This document shows, piece by piece, positions 7,024 through 17,102 of a stretch of DNA of 64,000 bases. Numbering within the stretch: the stretch's first letter is position 1; each line of letters begins with the position of its first letter. The position numbers and the translations under genes were made by a program. Origin of the DNA: JABMQB01 sp964575025 (GTDB lineage: Bacteria; Bacteroidota; Bacteroidia; Bacteroidales; Prolixibacteraceae); assembly GCA_964575025.1 (NCBI GenBank), contig CAZNPV010000014.1:13672-77671 (forward strand). Reading direction: 5' to 3'. Below the pieces are notes generated by a model. The model searched no databases. It had not been told where the DNA came from and was given only the letters and a program-made list of their open reading frames with translations.

Positions 7024-9345
7024 TCAGGAAATAATTCTGAGTTTTGCAAATTTCAACAAAAGATGTTTTTGCCCGGCATTCTGAAAGAACACTGTGGCTT
7101 TCACATCCGGAGGTGTCCCTTCTGTTTTTAAGACCTTACCTTTCCCGAACCGTTGATGTTCAACCATTGTGCCCGGCACAATTTTTAAGGGGTCATCGCC
7201 TGCAAACCGGTTATTGCTGTCCGTTGTTTCTTTAAGTTTTACAAGTTTTCTTCCGAAGAATTTCTGTCCGGCAACTGCAGAAAGTTTGGGAGGAGATCCG
7301 GATGTCCGGCGGAATGGGGTTCTTTTCGGAATATCAGGCTGGGTTTCAAAGGTACGTGCAGGATCCTGTTGAACAGGCATATGGATATATTTCTCATTCA
7401 CCTCAGTCAGAAAACGGCTGGGTTTGCAGTATTCAAGGCTACCCCAACGGTATCGTTGACGGGCAAAAGAGAGATATGCATTTTCCTGAGCACGTGTGAG
7501 CGCAACATAAAAAAGCCGTCTTTCTTCCTCCAGGCTGTCTTTCCTTTTGTTCTTCTCTGCCTGGTTGGAGGGAAACAGGTTTTCTTCCATTCCAACCACA
7601 AAAACATTTTTAAATTCGAGCCCTTTTGCTGAATGAGCGGTTAACAACGAAACTTTATTTTTGTCTTCCGGCTTTTCGTTATCCATATCGGTTAACAACG
7701 AAACCTCTTCCATGTAGTCAGACAGGAAGTTTTGGCGTCCTTCTTCTTGTCGGGAGACCGAAAACTCCTTGATGGCATTGAGTAGCTCCTGAATGTTTTC
7801 ATAGCGGCTTAATCCTTCGGGTGATTTATCGTTGTAAAGATCTGTATGGATGCCGGTAGTTTTTGCTATGAATGAGGCCAGTGTGAAGGCGTCCGTTTCT
7901 CCGGCCTGTTTTCTGAAATTCAGGATCATCTCCTTAAACAGAAGTATTTTCCGGATGATTCCCTGGTTCAGTGCTGCCGGATTCTGTTCCGGAATTCCTT
8001 TGATAAGGCTCCATACAGAACACTCGTGCTGAACTGCAGCTTTCTCAAGCCTGGACAGCGTAGTGGTTCCGATCCCACGGGAAGGGTAATTGATGATCCG
8101 TTTCAGGGCTTCGTTGTCGTCCGGGTTGACCACTATCCTGAAATAACCCAGCAGGTCTTTGATCTCTTTCCGCTGATAGAAAGATAATCCACCGTAAATT
8201 TTATAGGGGATATTCCGTTTCCGGAGTGATTCTTCAAAAATCCGTGACTGGGCATTGGTACGATACAGAACCGCATAATCTTCATACCTGAAATGGTCAC
8301 GCAGTTGGGTTTCTGTAATTTCGTTGGCTACAAGGAATCCTTCTTCATTGTCTGTTAAAGCCTGTATGATTTTTATCTTGCTTCCCTCCTTTTTCTGAGA
8401 AAAGACCTTTTTGGGGATCTGTTGATTGTTTTTAGATATCACGCTGTTTGCGGCATTCACAATATTTTGCGTAGAACGGTAATTCTGTTCCAGTTTAAAG
8501 GTTTTGTGGTCCGGATAATCGTTCCTGAAATTGAAGATGTTTTCAATTCGTGCCCCTCTGAAGGAGTATATGCTTTGTGCATCGTCCCCAACAACGGTAA
8601 TGTTTTTGTGGATTGTTGCCAGCTTTTTAAGAATTATGTACTGAGCAAAATTGGTATCCTGGTATTCATCCACAAGAATATAATCAAAGGTATTCTGGTA
8701 TCTTTTCAGAATTTCCGGATGATCTCTGAAAAGGATGTTCGTTTTAAGCAACAGGTCATCAAAATCCATTGCAGCTGATAGAAAGCACCGTTTGACATAT
8801 TCCCTGTAGACTTCTGTTATCCGGGGCATATGGATGCTGTTATCAAACGAACGGAACTCTCCGTTTACGGCATACATCTCCGGAGTTATCAGGTTGTTTT
8901 TTGCCATGGAAATCCGGCTGGCAACCACCCCGGGTTTGTAGGTTTTATCATCCAGCTGAAAATCTTTGCCAATTGTTCGGATCAGGTTTTTTGAATCGGC
9001 AGCGTCGTAAATCGTAAAATTAGGGGGGTATCCGGTGGCTTCCTGTTCCACCCGGAGAATGCGTGCAAAGATAGAGTGAAAGGTTCCCATCCAGAGGGAT
9101 CGGGCTGTTTTGTTGCCCACAACTGCAGCGATCCGTTCTTTCATTTCACGGGCTGCCTTGTTTGTGAATGTCAGGGCAAGGATCGTTGAGGGCCGCGCAC
9201 CCAGTTTTATCAGATGCGCAATCCGGTAAGTTAATACACGGGTTTTCCCCGAGCCGGCACCAGCAATCACCAGTGTTGGCCCTTCCGTGTTTATGACCGC
9301 TTCTTTCTGTGAAGCATTTAATTCTTCCAAATAATCAAACACCAT
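7024..9345 (-). CDS. ATP-dependent DNA helicase, UvrD/PcrA type
   Basis: Superfamily 1A 3'-5' helicase acting in nucleotide excision repair, mismatch repair and removal of RecA or stalled complexes. Motifs appear in order: Q motif LNASQKEAV, Walker A AGAGSGKT, motif II VDEYQDTN, QNYRS, LLTAHSAKGLEF and VALTRAQ. At 773 residues it is of normal length, with the C-terminal Tudor-like segment (MVEHQRFGKGKV) used for RNA polymerase binding in PcrA/UvrD. The start at 9345 (MVFDYLEELN) was chosen because a TATTTTTG promoter element overlaps the upstream extension of the frame. UvrD and PcrA cannot be separated from sequence alone. It is divergent from the T9SS substrate gene. Confidence 0.95.
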   Translation of the reverse strand: MVFDYLEELNASQKEAVINTEGPTLVIAGAGSGKTRVLTYRIAHLIKLGARPSTILALTFTNKAAREMKERIAAVVGNKTARSLWMGTFHSIFARILRVEQEATGYPPNFTIYDAADSKNLIRTIGKDFQLDDKTYKPGVVASRISMAKNNLITPEMYAVNGEFRSFDNSIHMPRITEVYREYVKRCFLSAAMDFDDLLLKTNILFRDHPEILKRYQNTFDYILVDEYQDTNFAQYIILKKLATIHKNITVVGDDAQSIYSFRGARIENIFNFRNDYPDHKTFKLEQNYRSTQNIVNAANSVISKNNQQIPKKVFSQKKEGSKIKIIQALTDNEEGFLVANEITETQLRDHFRYEDYAVLYRTNAQSRIFEESLRKRNIPYKIYGGLSFYQRKEIKDLLGYFRIVVNPDDNEALKRIINYPSRGIGTTTLSRLEKAAVQHECSVWSLIKGIPEQNPAALNQGIIRKILLFKEMILNFRKQAGETDAFTLASFIAKTTGIHTDLYNDKSPEGLSRYENIQELLNAIKEFSVSRQEEGRQNFLSDYMEEVSLLTDMDNEKPEDKNKVSLLTAHSAKGLEFKNVFVVGMEENLFPSNQAEKNKRKDSLEEERRLFYVALTRAQENAYLSFARQRYRWGSLEYCKPSRFLTEVNEKYIHMPVQQDPARTFETQPDIPKRTPFRRTSGSPPKLSAVAGQKFFGRKLVKLKETTDSNNRFAGDDPLKIVPGTMVEHQRFGKGKVLKTEGTPPDVKATVFFQNAGQKHLLLKFAKLRIIS

Positions 9346-9367
9346 TCTTCTTTTCTGTTCAGGGGTA

Positions 9368-9375
9368 CAAAAATA
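9368..9375 (-). promoter_or_regulatory. Promoter -7 element of the UvrD/PcrA gene
   Basis: Minus strand TATTTTTG fits TAnnTTTG exactly, 22 nt before the chosen ATG. A clear -33 TTTG at the right distance is not seen. Its position inside the upstream extension of the frame argues for the shorter start. Confidence 0.45.
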
Positions 9376-9523
9376 CAAGTTCCCCAATGTAAAACGTAGT
9401 TCTTAGCGAAGTTTTATTAACATTGTGATCCGGTAACAGGCATGGAACATTTCTTTGACTTTTTCAGCTGATGGGGCAATTTAATAAAAATTATGCGTTA
9501 ATATTGTATCATAAAAAGCAGAA

Positions 9524-10870
9524 ATGAAGAAGGTCTATTTACACGCAATTCTTTTTGTTTTTATTCCGGGCCTGCTGATTCCGGGGATCTTGAATGCCCA
9601 GATTTCAGCACCGGCTTCTGTGTTTACCGATCAAACCAGTTACCCGGTTTTTGAACATACCGACAGCATCTATATTTTTTGTGCGGAAAAAGATTTTGAT
9701 GCTGCAGAGCTGGTTGCAGAAACCCCTCTCTCAGGCACAAAATCGTATGATTGGGAACAATACAATCCCGCAACTGCCGGCTTTGAATTTTATTTTTCAG
9801 AACAAACCGAAAACAACTTTTCCCGGATTTCGGATTTACCCGATGGATGTTACCGGGTAACCATTACCAAAGGAGATACTACCGAAATGCATCGCGCCTG
9901 GGTTTTTAACGACTGGTTTGAGGCAGATGCAAAGGTGAAGGAATCGACCTGTGATTATTTTAAACTGCAAAGTTCTTTTAATACGGCAGAACTTGTTTAT
10001 TATGATCTGGCCGACCATACTGAAATTGAAATATACAAAAATATTCAGGTTGAATGGAAGGAGAACAACGCCGTTATTGCCCGGGTTAATAATCCGCAGA
10101 TCTTTGATCCGCCTACCCGGGATACCGAGTATGCCTTTACCGTTTTCGACCGGTTTGGTTGCAGCGGTGATGCAAATGTTTCCTACATTTCAATCGTTAC
10201 CCGGGCAGGATTTGAAGTAGAAGCCGATTTTAATTCAGGGGACTGGCAAGGTGAAGCGCCCATGGAGGTTACCTTCATAAACACCTCGGAAAACGGTACA
10301 CCGGGTGAGTTTGAGTGGTTCTTTTTCAGGGATATGGATGCCATTAAAAAGGAATCAGAAACTACTACCCAACCCGTTGACAGTTTTATGTTTATGGCCT
10401 ATAACGATGAATTGATCTATACGTATGAGAATACAGGTACCTATATGGTGAAACTGGTTTCAAAAAAGAAGTCACCCTATCATATCCTTGACGACAGTAT
10501 CTTTGATGGTGTCTGTACAGATACCGTATATATGGAAGATTTTATCGTCACCGACACGTCGTATTTTGATGTCCCCAATGTTTTTACCCCGAATGGAGAC
10601 GGGACGAACGACAATTTTGTTGTTAAGTTCTGGTCCATGATGGACGTAAAAATTACCATTGTAAACCGTTGGGGCAAAAAAGTCCATTTTTGGGAAAAAA
10701 GCAATGTCAACCGGTTTGAAGGGACCTGGATGGAATCGGTATGGGATGGTCGCATTGGAGGTCGCTATGCCAGCCCGGGGGTTTACTATTATGTGGCAGA
10801 AGGGAAAGGCCGTGACGGTGAAGAACGGTGGGCCCATGGATTTTTCCACCTCTTCCGGGGAAAAGAATGA
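9524..10870 (+). CDS. Secreted protein with type IX secretion (type B) sorting domain
   Basis: A 448-residue exported protein. The N-terminus MKKVYLHAILFVFIPG with a following hydrophobic stretch to ILNAQ is a signal peptide. The middle has beta-rich, Ig-like segments, one PKD-like (about 230-330, EAPMEVTFINTSENG). The C-terminal about 95 residues start VFTPNGDGTNDNF and contain IVNRWGKKV and GVYYYVAEGKG. This is the gliding-motility-type C-terminal domain that directs cargo through the type IX system to the surface. It is monocistronic, divergent from the helicase and convergent with the membrane protein gene. Nothing visible gives an enzymatic function; an adhesive or structural surface role is likely. 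Confidence 0.88.
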   Translation: MKKVYLHAILFVFIPGLLIPGILNAQISAPASVFTDQTSYPVFEHTDSIYIFCAEKDFDAAELVAETPLSGTKSYDWEQYNPATAGFEFYFSEQTENNFSRISDLPDGCYRVTITKGDTTEMHRAWVFNDWFEADAKVKESTCDYFKLQSSFNTAELVYYDLADHTEIEIYKNIQVEWKENNAVIARVNNPQIFDPPTRDTEYAFTVFDRFGCSGDANVSYISIVTRAGFEVEADFNSGDWQGEAPMEVTFINTSENGTPGEFEWFFFRDMDAIKKESETTTQPVDSFMFMAYNDELIYTYENTGTYMVKLVSKKKSPYHILDDSIFDGVCTDTVYMEDFIVTDTSYFDVPNVFTPNGDGTNDNFVVKFWSMMDVKITIVNRWGKKVHFWEKSNVNRFEGTWMESVWDGRIGGRYASPGVYYYVAEGKGRDGEERWAHGFFHLFRGKE

Positions 10871-10880
10871 CCTTCCATTT

Positions 10881-11828
10881 TTAATCCGTGCCTGGTTCTG
10901 CCGTTTCGTTGAGCGTTTCTGAATCCGGGAAACATCTGAATTCATCCCCGAACTGTTCCAGAAATTCCACACTGAACGCCCTGAATGTATAATGGACCGG
11001 CAATAAAACAACAACGTTAATAAAGGGTATGATCAGCAGAATAAAACCAATGCAGCAGGTTAAGGCGGCCAGAAAGATTACCCCGATCATTACCCCCAGC
11101 CCCAGAACAAAGAAAAAACACCCGTACAGGATAAAATGTCCGAAATACCGGCCAAATAGCTTTAAAAACCTTCCCCAGGCTTTGGTGGCCGGGATCTTTT
11201 GTTTATACATGATCGGGATCACAAAATGGTCGAGCAGCATGGTGATGAAACCCACTGATAGGATAAAGGCAAGGAACAGAAGGACCAGTTTTGTAATTGC
11301 CCAGAATTTGTTCGCCACAAACATATTTCCTGAATGAATCATTTTGGCCGTTTCAAAACAGTATAGCAAGAACCAGATAAATACTGCCAAAACAATCAAT
11401 CCGAAGACAAGCCTCCACAGGAACAACGAGTTCCCTTCCCGCCGGTATTCAAACCAGGGCTTTTTAACTTCGGCTTTGTCGTGCACTACATTATCAAGGA
11501 ACATAAACTTTCCCCGTGAGCTTAACCAGATAAATACAATGCCGATAATAACCAGGAGAACGACTCCGGCCAGGATAAGATTGAAATAAAGGGGGTGGTC
11601 AAGCAGCCAGTCCCTGGCAGTTTCCGGGAAACGGAACAGTTCATCCCAGTTGGGATGCCCGCCGCGATTTGAAGAACTGCCCCCACCATTTCCCCGGCAG
11701 TCTGTAAGCGTTGCCAGAAAAGCGGTAAATCCTACGACAAACCATTTTTCAAGATTGAAAGGCTGAAAAAGGGCTTTTTTCATTCGCTTGAATCCCTGGG
11801 AGAAGGGCTTGCTGTATTGGATATTCAT
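10881..11828 (-). CDS. Multi-pass membrane protein, unknown function (DUF7544-like)
   Basis: A 315-residue integral membrane protein. It has a short basic N-terminus (YSKPFSQGFKRMKKALFQPF), a Gly/Ser/Asn-rich low-complexity loop at about 46-60, then five or six hydrophobic segments (about 83-105, 137-160, 178-205, 222-245, 248-280). The N-terminal pattern resembles archaeal and bacterial DUF7544-type proteins, but this is recognition from memory and uncertain. There is no enzymatic motif. It lies tail-to-tail with the T9SS substrate gene (10 nt between stops) and is followed by a 160-nt gap before the GH127 gene on the same strand. No functional inference is made from context. Confidence 0.6.
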   Translation of the reverse strand: MNIQYSKPFSQGFKRMKKALFQPFNLEKWFVVGFTAFLATLTDCRGNGGGSSSNRGGHPNWDELFRFPETARDWLLDHPLYFNLILAGVVLLVIIGIVFIWLSSRGKFMFLDNVVHDKAEVKKPWFEYRREGNSLFLWRLVFGLIVLAVFIWFLLYCFETAKMIHSGNMFVANKFWAITKLVLLFLAFILSVGFITMLLDHFVIPIMYKQKIPATKAWGRFLKLFGRYFGHFILYGCFFFVLGLGVMIGVIFLAALTCCIGFILLIIPFINVVVLLPVHYTFRAFSVEFLEQFGDEFRCFPDSETLNETAEPGTD

Positions 11829-11988
11829 AATGCATGATTAAAGGATTAGGATATCAAGATACGGAAAATTCCTGTTTTAAGAGCCAAATAGCAAGGTATT
11901 TGCTTTTTGTATACGAAAAACAATCCGGAGGAATCATCCGGTAATTGTATAAACAGTCGGGGGCAAATTTGTTTTGGTAGTTCTGCTG

Positions 11989-14355
11989 TTATTTGCTATT
12001 CTGATCTGATTTTATGGTCCTTACGCCAAAGACAGGGCCTGCACGATGCCCCGGATGGGGGACAAATTTTACCGTTATTTTTTCCTTGTTGGCCAGCAAA
12101 TCTTCAGGGATTTTGTATTCAACATTGATAAACTCCCCGGGTTTTATGTTGGATATATTTTCCGTGGCAATGACATGATCTTCCACAAGGATAGCAAAGG
12201 TTTTGCTTCCGGTGTATCCTCCCCAGTATTCGACAACTAAAGCAGCAGGTTTGTTTTTCAGCATTTTCATTTCACATGAAAACCAGCCACCGCGGTCCAC
12301 CTCCCTGAATTTCCGGTTTCTATTTTCGCCTGTCCAGGTCAGTGAATCCTGAAAGGCATGATCTCTTTCGGGTTGCATTTCCCCCGGCTGAAAAAAATCG
12401 ATGGTTGAGGCTTCGAGTTTTTTCTTTTCCTCCAGTTTTTTCTGGTATTCCTGCTGATATTTTTCCCACCTGCTTTTTGTAAACCTGTCGAAATACACGG
12501 AATAATTGCGGTGGTGGGTTGCATAGAATGGTTTAAACTTCACGTCCCGGGGACGGCCGACATCCTGGGTTATAAAAGTATTGATTTCCCCCTCCACCGG
12601 GTTAAGCCAACTATTCGGATCGCGGTTTTCTGTCATGATTACAGGAACATACATGGGGTCATAGGTGTGGGGATCATTTTCCGGTCCCAGGTCACCTGCC
12701 AGGGCCAGCGGGCCGTAAAACAAAGCGATTCTGTCCGGATCATCCGGCATGGTTTCAAGCCGCAGACTGAAGGGAAAGGAAACTTCAACAACGTCACCGT
12801 CGGTCCAGTTCCCCGGAACGGCTATAAAACTGCCCGGCTTTGTTCTCACGTTCTGTTTTTTCCCGTTCACTTTTACCTCCATGCCCTTTGTCGCCCAGAA
12901 GGGATACCGTATCTGAAGGGTAACCTTAACAGGATTCTCACAACGGAACAGGAATTTTGCGCCTTGTTCTTCCGGATAGGACGTTTCCTGCCTGACGGTA
13001 AGCCCCTTCTCCTTCCAGTTCAGTTCGGAAGCAATAAACTGGCTGATATACAATTCATCCTGGTTATAGTAAAAAATATTTCTTCCGTATTTTGAATGGT
13101 TTTCCATTCCTGTTCCTACACAGCAGGTAAACCATTCCGGATCCTGATATTCCTTATGCCACCCCATTTCGAGGGAAAGGTTGTAAATAACCCGGCCGTC
13201 GTATGGATTCTGCGATGAGAGGATATGATTCAACAGGGCCCGTTCATAGAAATCAGCTACTTCGGGGGATGCATCCCACTTGAACAGGTGGCGGGAAAGT
13301 TTCAGCATATTGTACACATTACAGGTTTCCGTGGTTTCGTTGCTCAGCCTGTTTCTCAGGGTGTCAGGAGGACCGAAATATTCATGGTTCCCGTTTCCGC
13401 CGGTCACATACGAATGGTGGTTCACAACGGTTTCCCAGAAAAATTCTGCGGTCCTGCGGTCTGTCAGATCGCCGGTAAGCTCGTAACGGCGTGCAAGCCC
13501 TACCAGTTTGGGTATCTGGGTATTCCCATGTTTACCCGGTAAAATATCCATTCCTTCCGAGAGGGGAGTGAGGATGGCTTTGTGATGAAACACCCGTGAC
13601 ATATCCAGGTATTTTTCGTCTCCGGTTTTGGCATATAGTTCAGCCAGCGATTCATTGATTCCGCCATGTTCGCAATGCAACATCCGTTGAACTTGTTCGT
13701 CGGATAAATCATCGATGATGGTGTAAAGCCAGTCGGCAAAACGGATCGTAATCTCCAGGGCTTTTCTGTTTCGGCATAAATCGCAGGATTCAAGCAGTCC
13801 TGCCATAATCTTATGTTGGGTATAGAAGGGAACCCAGATGCCGTTCAGGTCGAATCCCTGCGCACGGATATCGCCTTTTGCCACTTCTTCTTCGAGGATC
13901 TGTTTGCCGTCGGGGAAGGCTCCGATATACCCGTCGCCATCAGCCTGCTGGCATTCATATAATTCATCGACGATATAATTTACGCGTTCCAGGAATCGTT
14001 CATCTCCGGTTGTCTGGTACATCATGGCACAGGCGCTGAGGTAATGCCCCAGGCTATGCCCGGCAATGGTATTGTCCTCCCACCCATGGTAATGTTCGGC
14101 TTTAGGTTCCAGTCCTGCTTCGTTTCTGAATTTGGCGAGAAAACGGTCTGGCTCATAGTTCAGCAACGACTGCATGTTTAATTCGGTGGCATGTTTAAAC
14201 GGGCCATCCAGTAGTTTTACATCCGACAATTCAAGGGGGAGAACTTTAAATGAAATGACCTCAGGACCGCCGGTCTTTATTCCAGGTCCTTCCTTTTGTT
14301 TGCATGAAAAAACCAGTAGCAGGAGCACTGGAAAGATCAGATTGTGTAATTTCAT
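11989..14355 (-). CDS. GH127 beta-L-arabinofuranosidase, lipoprotein
   Basis: Retaining glycosidase of family GH127 (former DUF1680), which releases beta-L-arabinofuranose from plant or glycoprotein glycans. The start at 14355 (MKLHNLIFPVLL) gives a lipoprotein signal with lipobox LVFSC; an earlier ATG at 14400 has no support. The alpha/alpha barrel carries the zinc-thiolate site: the TETCN motif (Glu343, Cys345) and FTCCVGTG (Cys411 as nucleophile, Cys412), plus an acid/base Glu in GGNGNHEYFG. A beta domain and a C-terminal DUF6805-like domain follow. No SusC/SusD or other glycosidase is adjacent, so it is a stand-alone gene, probably anchored at the outer membrane or periplasm. Confidence 0.92.
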   Translation of the reverse strand: MKLHNLIFPVLLLLVFSCKQKEGPGIKTGGPEVISFKVLPLELSDVKLLDGPFKHATELNMQSLLNYEPDRFLAKFRNEAGLEPKAEHYHGWEDNTIAGHSLGHYLSACAMMYQTTGDERFLERVNYIVDELYECQQADGDGYIGAFPDGKQILEEEVAKGDIRAQGFDLNGIWVPFYTQHKIMAGLLESCDLCRNRKALEITIRFADWLYTIIDDLSDEQVQRMLHCEHGGINESLAELYAKTGDEKYLDMSRVFHHKAILTPLSEGMDILPGKHGNTQIPKLVGLARRYELTGDLTDRRTAEFFWETVVNHHSYVTGGNGNHEYFGPPDTLRNRLSNETTETCNVYNMLKLSRHLFKWDASPEVADFYERALLNHILSSQNPYDGRVIYNLSLEMGWHKEYQDPEWFTCCVGTGMENHSKYGRNIFYYNQDELYISQFIASELNWKEKGLTVRQETSYPEEQGAKFLFRCENPVKVTLQIRYPFWATKGMEVKVNGKKQNVRTKPGSFIAVPGNWTDGDVVEVSFPFSLRLETMPDDPDRIALFYGPLALAGDLGPENDPHTYDPMYVPVIMTENRDPNSWLNPVEGEINTFITQDVGRPRDVKFKPFYATHHRNYSVYFDRFTKSRWEKYQQEYQKKLEEKKKLEASTIDFFQPGEMQPERDHAFQDSLTWTGENRNRKFREVDRGGWFSCEMKMLKNKPAALVVEYWGGYTGSKTFAILVEDHVIATENISNIKPGEFINVEYKIPEDLLANKEKITVKFVPHPGHRAGPVFGVRTIKSDQNSK

Positions 14356-14421
14356 AGACAAGGTTTTTATTCCGTATAGCGATTTGAAATGGCATGACAC
14401 GAGGGATTGGATTCTGTGCTG

Positions 14422-14451
14422 GAAAAAAATCCCGGGCGGGAACCCGGGATT
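14422..14451 (-). terminator. Rho-independent terminator of the EF-G2 gene
   Basis: On the minus strand AATCCCGGG, a 6-nt loop and CCCGGGATT make a perfect 9-bp stem followed by a T run. It starts 27 nt after the EF-G2 stop codon. Confidence 0.85.
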
Positions 14452-14477
14452 GAATACTATTTAATCCGGAAAGATGT

Positions 14478-16634
14478 TTAATCTTCCTCCTGTTCTGTTT
14501 CATATGTTTTAAGCAGCTCTTCCTGAACGTCGGCGGGTACTTTTTCATAGCCGGAAAATTTCAGGGAGAAAAGACCTCTTCCGGCAGTTATGGAGCTTAA
14601 AGAAGTGGCGTATTTAAACATTTCTTTAAGCGGGACTTTGGCTGAGATTTTTTCAAATCCTTTTTCGGAACCCATTCCCATGATAATGGCGCGTCGTCCC
14701 TGGAGGTCACTCATCACATCCCCCATACGATCGCTGGGAACCAGTACTTCGAGGTCGTAGATTGGCTCCAGGATCTTTGGGTTTGCTGTTTTGAAAGCTC
14801 TGCTGAATGCATTTCTCCCTGCCAGTTTAAATGATATTTCATTGGAATCTACAGGGTGCATTTTTCCATCGTACACATATACACGGATATCGCGGGCGTA
14901 GGAACCGGTAAGGGGGCCTTCTTCCATTTTTTCCATGATTCCTTTCAGGATAGCTGGCAAAAAGCGGGCATCTATGGATCCTCCCACAATGCTGTTCACA
15001 AATTCCAGTTTTCCACCCCAGGTTAACGGGTATTCCTGAACATCCCGGATAGAGATCTTGATTTCTTTTCCTTTCAGGTTAAACATTTTTTTAGGTTCAG
15101 ATCCCTCCGTAATGGGTTCAATGATTATGTGCACCTCTCCGAACTGACCGGCTCCGCCCGACTGTTTTTTATGGCGGTAATCCGCTTGTTCCGGTTTGGT
15201 GATTGTTTCCCGGTAAGGAATTTTTGGTTTTATGTATTCCACATTTACTTTATGGACGTTATCAAAAAACCATTTCAGGGTGTTCAGGTGGTATTCCCCC
15301 TGGTTATGAACAATCAGTTGTTTCAGTTCTTTGGAATATTCAATGACGTAGGTAGGGTCTTCAAATTTGATCTTGTTCAGGATTTCACTTACTTTTTCAT
15401 CATCTGCATCGTTCACTGCTTTCACGGCAATAGCATGACGCGGGGAGGGGAATGCAATTTTCTTAAATTTGGTATCGGTATCTTTCTCAGCCAGTGTAGC
15501 GTTACATTTTGTGTCTTTTAATTTAACGGTACATCCCAGGTCACCGGCGACCAGTTGTTCAACTTTCTCCCTGTTTTTCCCGGCGGTGATAAATATCTGC
15601 GACAGGCGCTCCTTGTTATCCGTAGTTGTATTGATCAGGTCGAGTCCTTCCCTGATGGTTCCAGACATCACTTTAAAAAAGGTAATTTCGCCCACATGGG
15701 ATTCAATGTCTGTTTTGAAAACAAAAAGGGTGGGTTTGTCGCCCGCTTCCATTTTCACCTCATTCCCGGAAACAATTTCACACATGGCAACTTCGTTGGG
15801 TGCCGGGGCTGTGTTAGCCAGAAACTCCAACAACCTGCCGACCCCCATATTCTTTTTTGCACAGGTACAGAAGACAGGATACAGATCCCGTTGAAGCATT
15901 CCCAGTTTTATTCCTTTACGCATATCCTCTTCCGAGAGGGAACCCTGCTCAAAATAGCGTTCCATTAAGGCTTCTTCATTTTCAGCAGCCATTTCAATCA
16001 ATTCATTATGCAGCTCCTCAGCCTTGTTTTTTTCTGAATCAGGAATGTCAAGCACTTCCGGTTTTTCCCCGTCAGGGCTGTATTTAAACATTTTCATTTT
16101 CAACACATCGATCAGGGAAGTGAATCCGGGGCCTGCATTTACCGGATATTGTACGACTGTCACTTTGTTTCCGAAGGAAGTTTTGCACTGTTCCAGCGAT
16201 TTATCAAAGTTTGTACTGTCATGATCCATTTGGTTAAAAACAAAAACAAGGGGTTTATCCGTTGTTTCGGCATACCGGTAAGCCCCTGCGGTACCAGCTT
16301 CCACTCCGTTGGTCGCATTGATCACAAGCAATCCAAGGTCGGCAACATGCAATGAGGATACAACTCCCCCGCAAAGATCATCCATTCCGGGGGTGTCCAG
16401 AATATTGATCTTACGGCCGTTGTACTCCGTATAGAGCAGGGATGAAAATACACTGTTCCCGAATTCATGTTCAATCTCGTTGAAGTCTGATACGGTATTC
16501 TTCCCGGTAATGTCACCTCTTCTTTTAATAACTCCACCCTCAAACAGCATGGATTCTGCGAGGGTGGTTTTTCCACTGCCGGCATTTCCGATTAGGGCAA
16601 TGTTGCGGATTTGTTCTGTTGTATACACTTTCAT
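14478..16634 (-). CDS. EF-G paralogue (EF-G2) lacking the catalytic His
   Basis: A 718-residue translation GTPase with the full EF-G domain order (G, II, III, IV, V), only about 12 residues longer than the canonical FusA encoded at 21962. The P loop is altered but intact (GNAGSGKTT). The switch II motif reads DTPGMDD: the catalytic His of DTPGHVDF is Met84 (codon 16383-16385). Switch I RGITI is replaced by FGNSV, and NKMD by NQMD. In Bacteroides an EF-G2 paralogue lacking GTPase activity is known to support translation during starvation; this gene is very likely its orthologue. It has its own promoter and terminator and is monocistronic. Confidence 0.9.
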   Translation of the reverse strand: MKVYTTEQIRNIALIGNAGSGKTTLAESMLFEGGVIKRRGDITGKNTVSDFNEIEHEFGNSVFSSLLYTEYNGRKINILDTPGMDDLCGGVVSSLHVADLGLLVINATNGVEAGTAGAYRYAETTDKPLVFVFNQMDHDSTNFDKSLEQCKTSFGNKVTVVQYPVNAGPGFTSLIDVLKMKMFKYSPDGEKPEVLDIPDSEKNKAEELHNELIEMAAENEEALMERYFEQGSLSEEDMRKGIKLGMLQRDLYPVFCTCAKKNMGVGRLLEFLANTAPAPNEVAMCEIVSGNEVKMEAGDKPTLFVFKTDIESHVGEITFFKVMSGTIREGLDLINTTTDNKERLSQIFITAGKNREKVEQLVAGDLGCTVKLKDTKCNATLAEKDTDTKFKKIAFPSPRHAIAVKAVNDADDEKVSEILNKIKFEDPTYVIEYSKELKQLIVHNQGEYHLNTLKWFFDNVHKVNVEYIKPKIPYRETITKPEQADYRHKKQSGGAGQFGEVHIIIEPITEGSEPKKMFNLKGKEIKISIRDVQEYPLTWGGKLEFVNSIVGGSIDARFLPAILKGIMEKMEEGPLTGSYARDIRVYVYDGKMHPVDSNEISFKLAGRNAFSRAFKTANPKILEPIYDLEVLVPSDRMGDVMSDLQGRRAIIMGMGSEKGFEKISAKVPLKEMFKYATSLSSITAGRGLFSLKFSGYEKVPADVQEELLKTYETEQEED

Positions 16635-17102
16635 AACGTTTTAATCTTACTGGTTAAATATGTTGTTTTCTTTATTTTACAGGCTCAAAGTCCTCTGAAA
16701 AAGGTCACCAAAATTAGTAATAATTTATTAACAATCAAGATGATTATTTAATACAGAGTGAATTGAAATAGGATTTGTAAGGGATCAATTCCATACGAAA
16801 ACCAGTCAAACGTTTTTGTTTATAAAGCTTTTAGGCATTGGGGATTTGTATTCACCAGCTGCTGTTAAGCACCAAATTTATCTGTTTTTTATGATCGGGT
16901 GGTTGTTTTCCGGGAGTCCGGTTCTTTTATTGTTCCATGTTATTTCGAACATCAGGAGTCCCTGGGATGAAAAAACAGGGATGCAGGAATGTCTTGGCGA
17001 AGTAATCAAAGCCATTTTGTTAATAAGTCCTTCCATCCCTTTCTTAATTTAAAATGATTATCCTGCCGGGATTGTTAAGTTTGTTGGATTAAACAGAATA
17101 AT
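16635..17102. other. 468-nt intergenic region between EF-G2 and exporter
   Basis: It contains the EF-G2 promoter on the minus strand and the upstream region of the exporter genes on the plus strand. A 78-codon frame at 16816-17052 has no coding character. I looked specifically for a short peptide with a double-glycine leader that the adjacent exporter could process and found none on either strand. Confidence 0.6.
16709..16739 (-). promoter_or_regulatory. Promoter of the EF-G2 gene
   Basis: Minus strand CTTG (16736-16739), exactly 19 nt, then TAATTTTG (16709-16716), an almost perfect Bacteroidota housekeeping promoter. The transcript would start about 65-70 nt before the ATG. Confidence 0.7.

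Noticed and set aside
16816..17052. 78-codon frame before the orphan exporter, considered as its substrate peptide
   Set aside because: No double-glycine leader, no family resemblance and atypical composition.
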